From Sulfitobacter sp. S190 (GTDB taxonomy: Bacteria > Pseudomonadota > Alphaproteobacteria > Rhodobacterales > Rhodobacteraceae), in the NCBI RefSeq assembly GCF_025141935.1, contig NZ_CP081120.1, forward strand, positions 248,001-312,000: a stretch of 64,000 nucleotides of DNA, written 5' to 3'. The notes under the pieces were generated by a model. The model had not been told where the DNA came from. It was given only the letters and a program-made list of their open reading frames with translations, and searched no databases. Each line of letters begins with the position of its first letter. Within the stretch, counting starts at the first letter, position 1. Positions 63,033 through 64,000 of the stretch are shown here, piece by piece. The translations under genes were made by a program, and so were the position numbers.

Positions 63033-63992
63033 ATGAAGATGTTCCAAACGATTGCTTTTGCCGGTGCAATGCTGGCAGGCACGACTGCGGTTGCGCAGGA
63101 GAAATTCATCACCATCGGGACCGGCGGCCAGACCGGTGTCTACTTTGTTGTGGGCCAGTCCATTTGCCGTCTGGTGAACCGTGGATCCGACGATCACGGC
63201 CTGAAGTGCACAGCCCCTTCGACGGGCGGGTCCATCGCCAACATCAACGCGATCAAGGCGGGTGACATGGATATGGGCGTGGCCCAGTCCGACTGGCAGT
63301 TCCACGCGTTCAACGGCACCTCGAAGTTCGAGGGTGACAAGTTCGACAACCTGCGCGCGGTTTTCTCCGTGCACGGTGAGCCATTCAACGTCATCGCGCG
63401 CAAAGACAGCGGCATCAAATCCTTTGACGATCTCAAGGGCAAGCGGGTCAACATCGGCAACCCCGGTTCCGGCCAGCGCGCCACGATGGAAGTCGTGATG
63501 GACGCCAAAGGCTGGACGCTGGATGACTTCGCGCTCGCGTCGGAGCTGAAGCCGGCAGAGCAGGCGGCAGCACTGGGTGACAACAAGGTCGATGCGATCA
63601 TCTACACGGTCGGCCACCCCAATGGCTCCATTCAGGAAGCGGTATCGACCATTGATGCCGAACTGGTGCCTGTCACCGGCGACGCGATTCAGGGTCTGAT
63701 CGATGACAACCCGTACTATGCGGCGGCCACGATTCCGGGCGGCATGTACAAAGGTACAGATGCCGATGTGAACACCTTTGGCGTAAAGGCGACATTCGTG
63801 ACCTCCGCCGATGTGGACAACGACGTTGTTTATCAGGTGGTGAAGGCCGTGTTTGACAACTTTGACCGGTTCAAGCGGTTGCACCCTGCGTTCGAAAACC
63901 TGACCGAAGAAGAAATGATCTCGGGCGGGCTGTCCGCGCCACTGCATGACGGTGCGGCCATGTACTACAAAGAACGCGGTTGGATTGAATAA
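63033..63992 (+). CDS. TAXI-family TRAP transporter solute-binding protein
   Basis: 319 residues with a signal peptide (MFQTIAFAGAMLAGTTAVAQ). The TAXI pattern is clear: FITIGTGGQTGVYFVVGQSI near the N-terminus, TGGSIANINAIKAGDMDMGV, VNIGNPGSGQRATMEVVM and YKERGWIE at the end. It delivers a dicarboxylate or amino-acid-like ligand (often glutamate) to a TRAP permease, presumably encoded beyond the window. The divergent glutamate-synthase-like gene hints at, but does not prove, a glutamate link. Confidence 0.94.
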   Translation: MKMFQTIAFAGAMLAGTTAVAQEKFITIGTGGQTGVYFVVGQSICRLVNRGSDDHGLKCTAPSTGGSIANINAIKAGDMDMGVAQSDWQFHAFNGTSKFEGDKFDNLRAVFSVHGEPFNVIARKDSGIKSFDDLKGKRVNIGNPGSGQRATMEVVMDAKGWTLDDFALASELKPAEQAAALGDNKVDAIIYTVGHPNGSIQEAVSTIDAELVPVTGDAIQGLIDDNPYYAAATIPGGMYKGTDADVNTFGVKATFVTSADVDNDVVYQVVKAVFDNFDRFKRLHPAFENLTEEEMISGGLSAPLHDGAAMYYKERGWIE

Positions 63993-64000
63993 GCGTCCGC

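Noticed and set aside
1..64000. tRNA, rRNA, CRISPR arrays, insertion sequences, prophage or integrase genes
   Set aside because: Intergenic regions were read for cloverleaf ends, regular repeats and transposase-like frames; none was found.

Overview
The window looks like a chromosomal segment of an alphaproteobacterium of the Rhodobacteraceae / Roseobacter group. The supporting evidence is high GC, a cbb3-oxidase assembly pair (ccoI-ccoS), glcDEF, DUF599 and DUF1523 proteins, a TAXI-type TRAP binding protein, a PhyR/NepR/EcfG general stress locus and EcfG-type promoters. The assignment is made from gene content only; no rRNA, tRNA, CRISPR array, prophage or insertion sequence was recognised.

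Layout. 1-1.6 kb: the end of ccoI, then ccoS. 1.6-9.4 kb, minus strand: a two-cupin protein, a drug/metabolite exporter, and leucine genes leuC, leuD, leuB with a membrane protein and a nuclease-fold protein between leuD and leuB. 9.6-13 kb: MscS channel, ferredoxin-reductase-like protein, rsfS and rlmH. 13-18 kb: DUF599 protein, a large CheB-CheR-PAS protein without a kinase domain, and a divergent unknown gene. 18-22.4 kb: glycolate oxidase glcD, glcE, a small membrane gene and glcF, preceded by a strong operator-like palindrome. 22.5-25.5 kb: a trypsin-like protease, a small heat-shock protein with a sigma-32-type promoter and a ROSE-like RNA thermometer, and gabD.

25.7-32.6 kb: a seven-gene cluster of mostly unknown function. 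It comprises a TelA-like coiled-coil protein, an unknown protein, an AAA+ ATPase, a lipoprotein, a DUF6638-like protein, a two-TM protein and a DUF1523 protein, and is probably an envelope-associated machine. 32.6-36.9 kb: HIT protein, GT14-like glycosyltransferase, divergent sulfotransferase, FAH hydrolase and GYF/DUF805 protein. 37-45.8 kb: a peptide ABC transporter with a P1 peptidase and a TPR protein in one overlapping operon. It is separated from its probable binding protein by a histone-deacetylase-family gene and a candidate small RNA. 46-52 kb: panBC, an Hsp70-like protein, an ArgE/DapE deacylase, a formate/nitrite-type channel and a YihY protein.

52-58 kb is a stress-control region: a Crp-family regulator, a degenerate receiver, a holin-like/DUF883 pair, phyR, nepR-ecfG and a HisKA_2-type sensor kinase. 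Matches to the EcfG promoter (GGAAC, 17-18 nt, GTT) lie before phyR, nepR, the DUF883 gene, a small membrane gene at 57.7 kb and, far away, the candidate small RNA at 43.0 kb. This suggests a local general-stress regulon. 58-64 kb: XRE-cupin regulator and divergent gabT, a secreted unknown, a glutamate-synthase-like flavoprotein and a TAXI binding protein.
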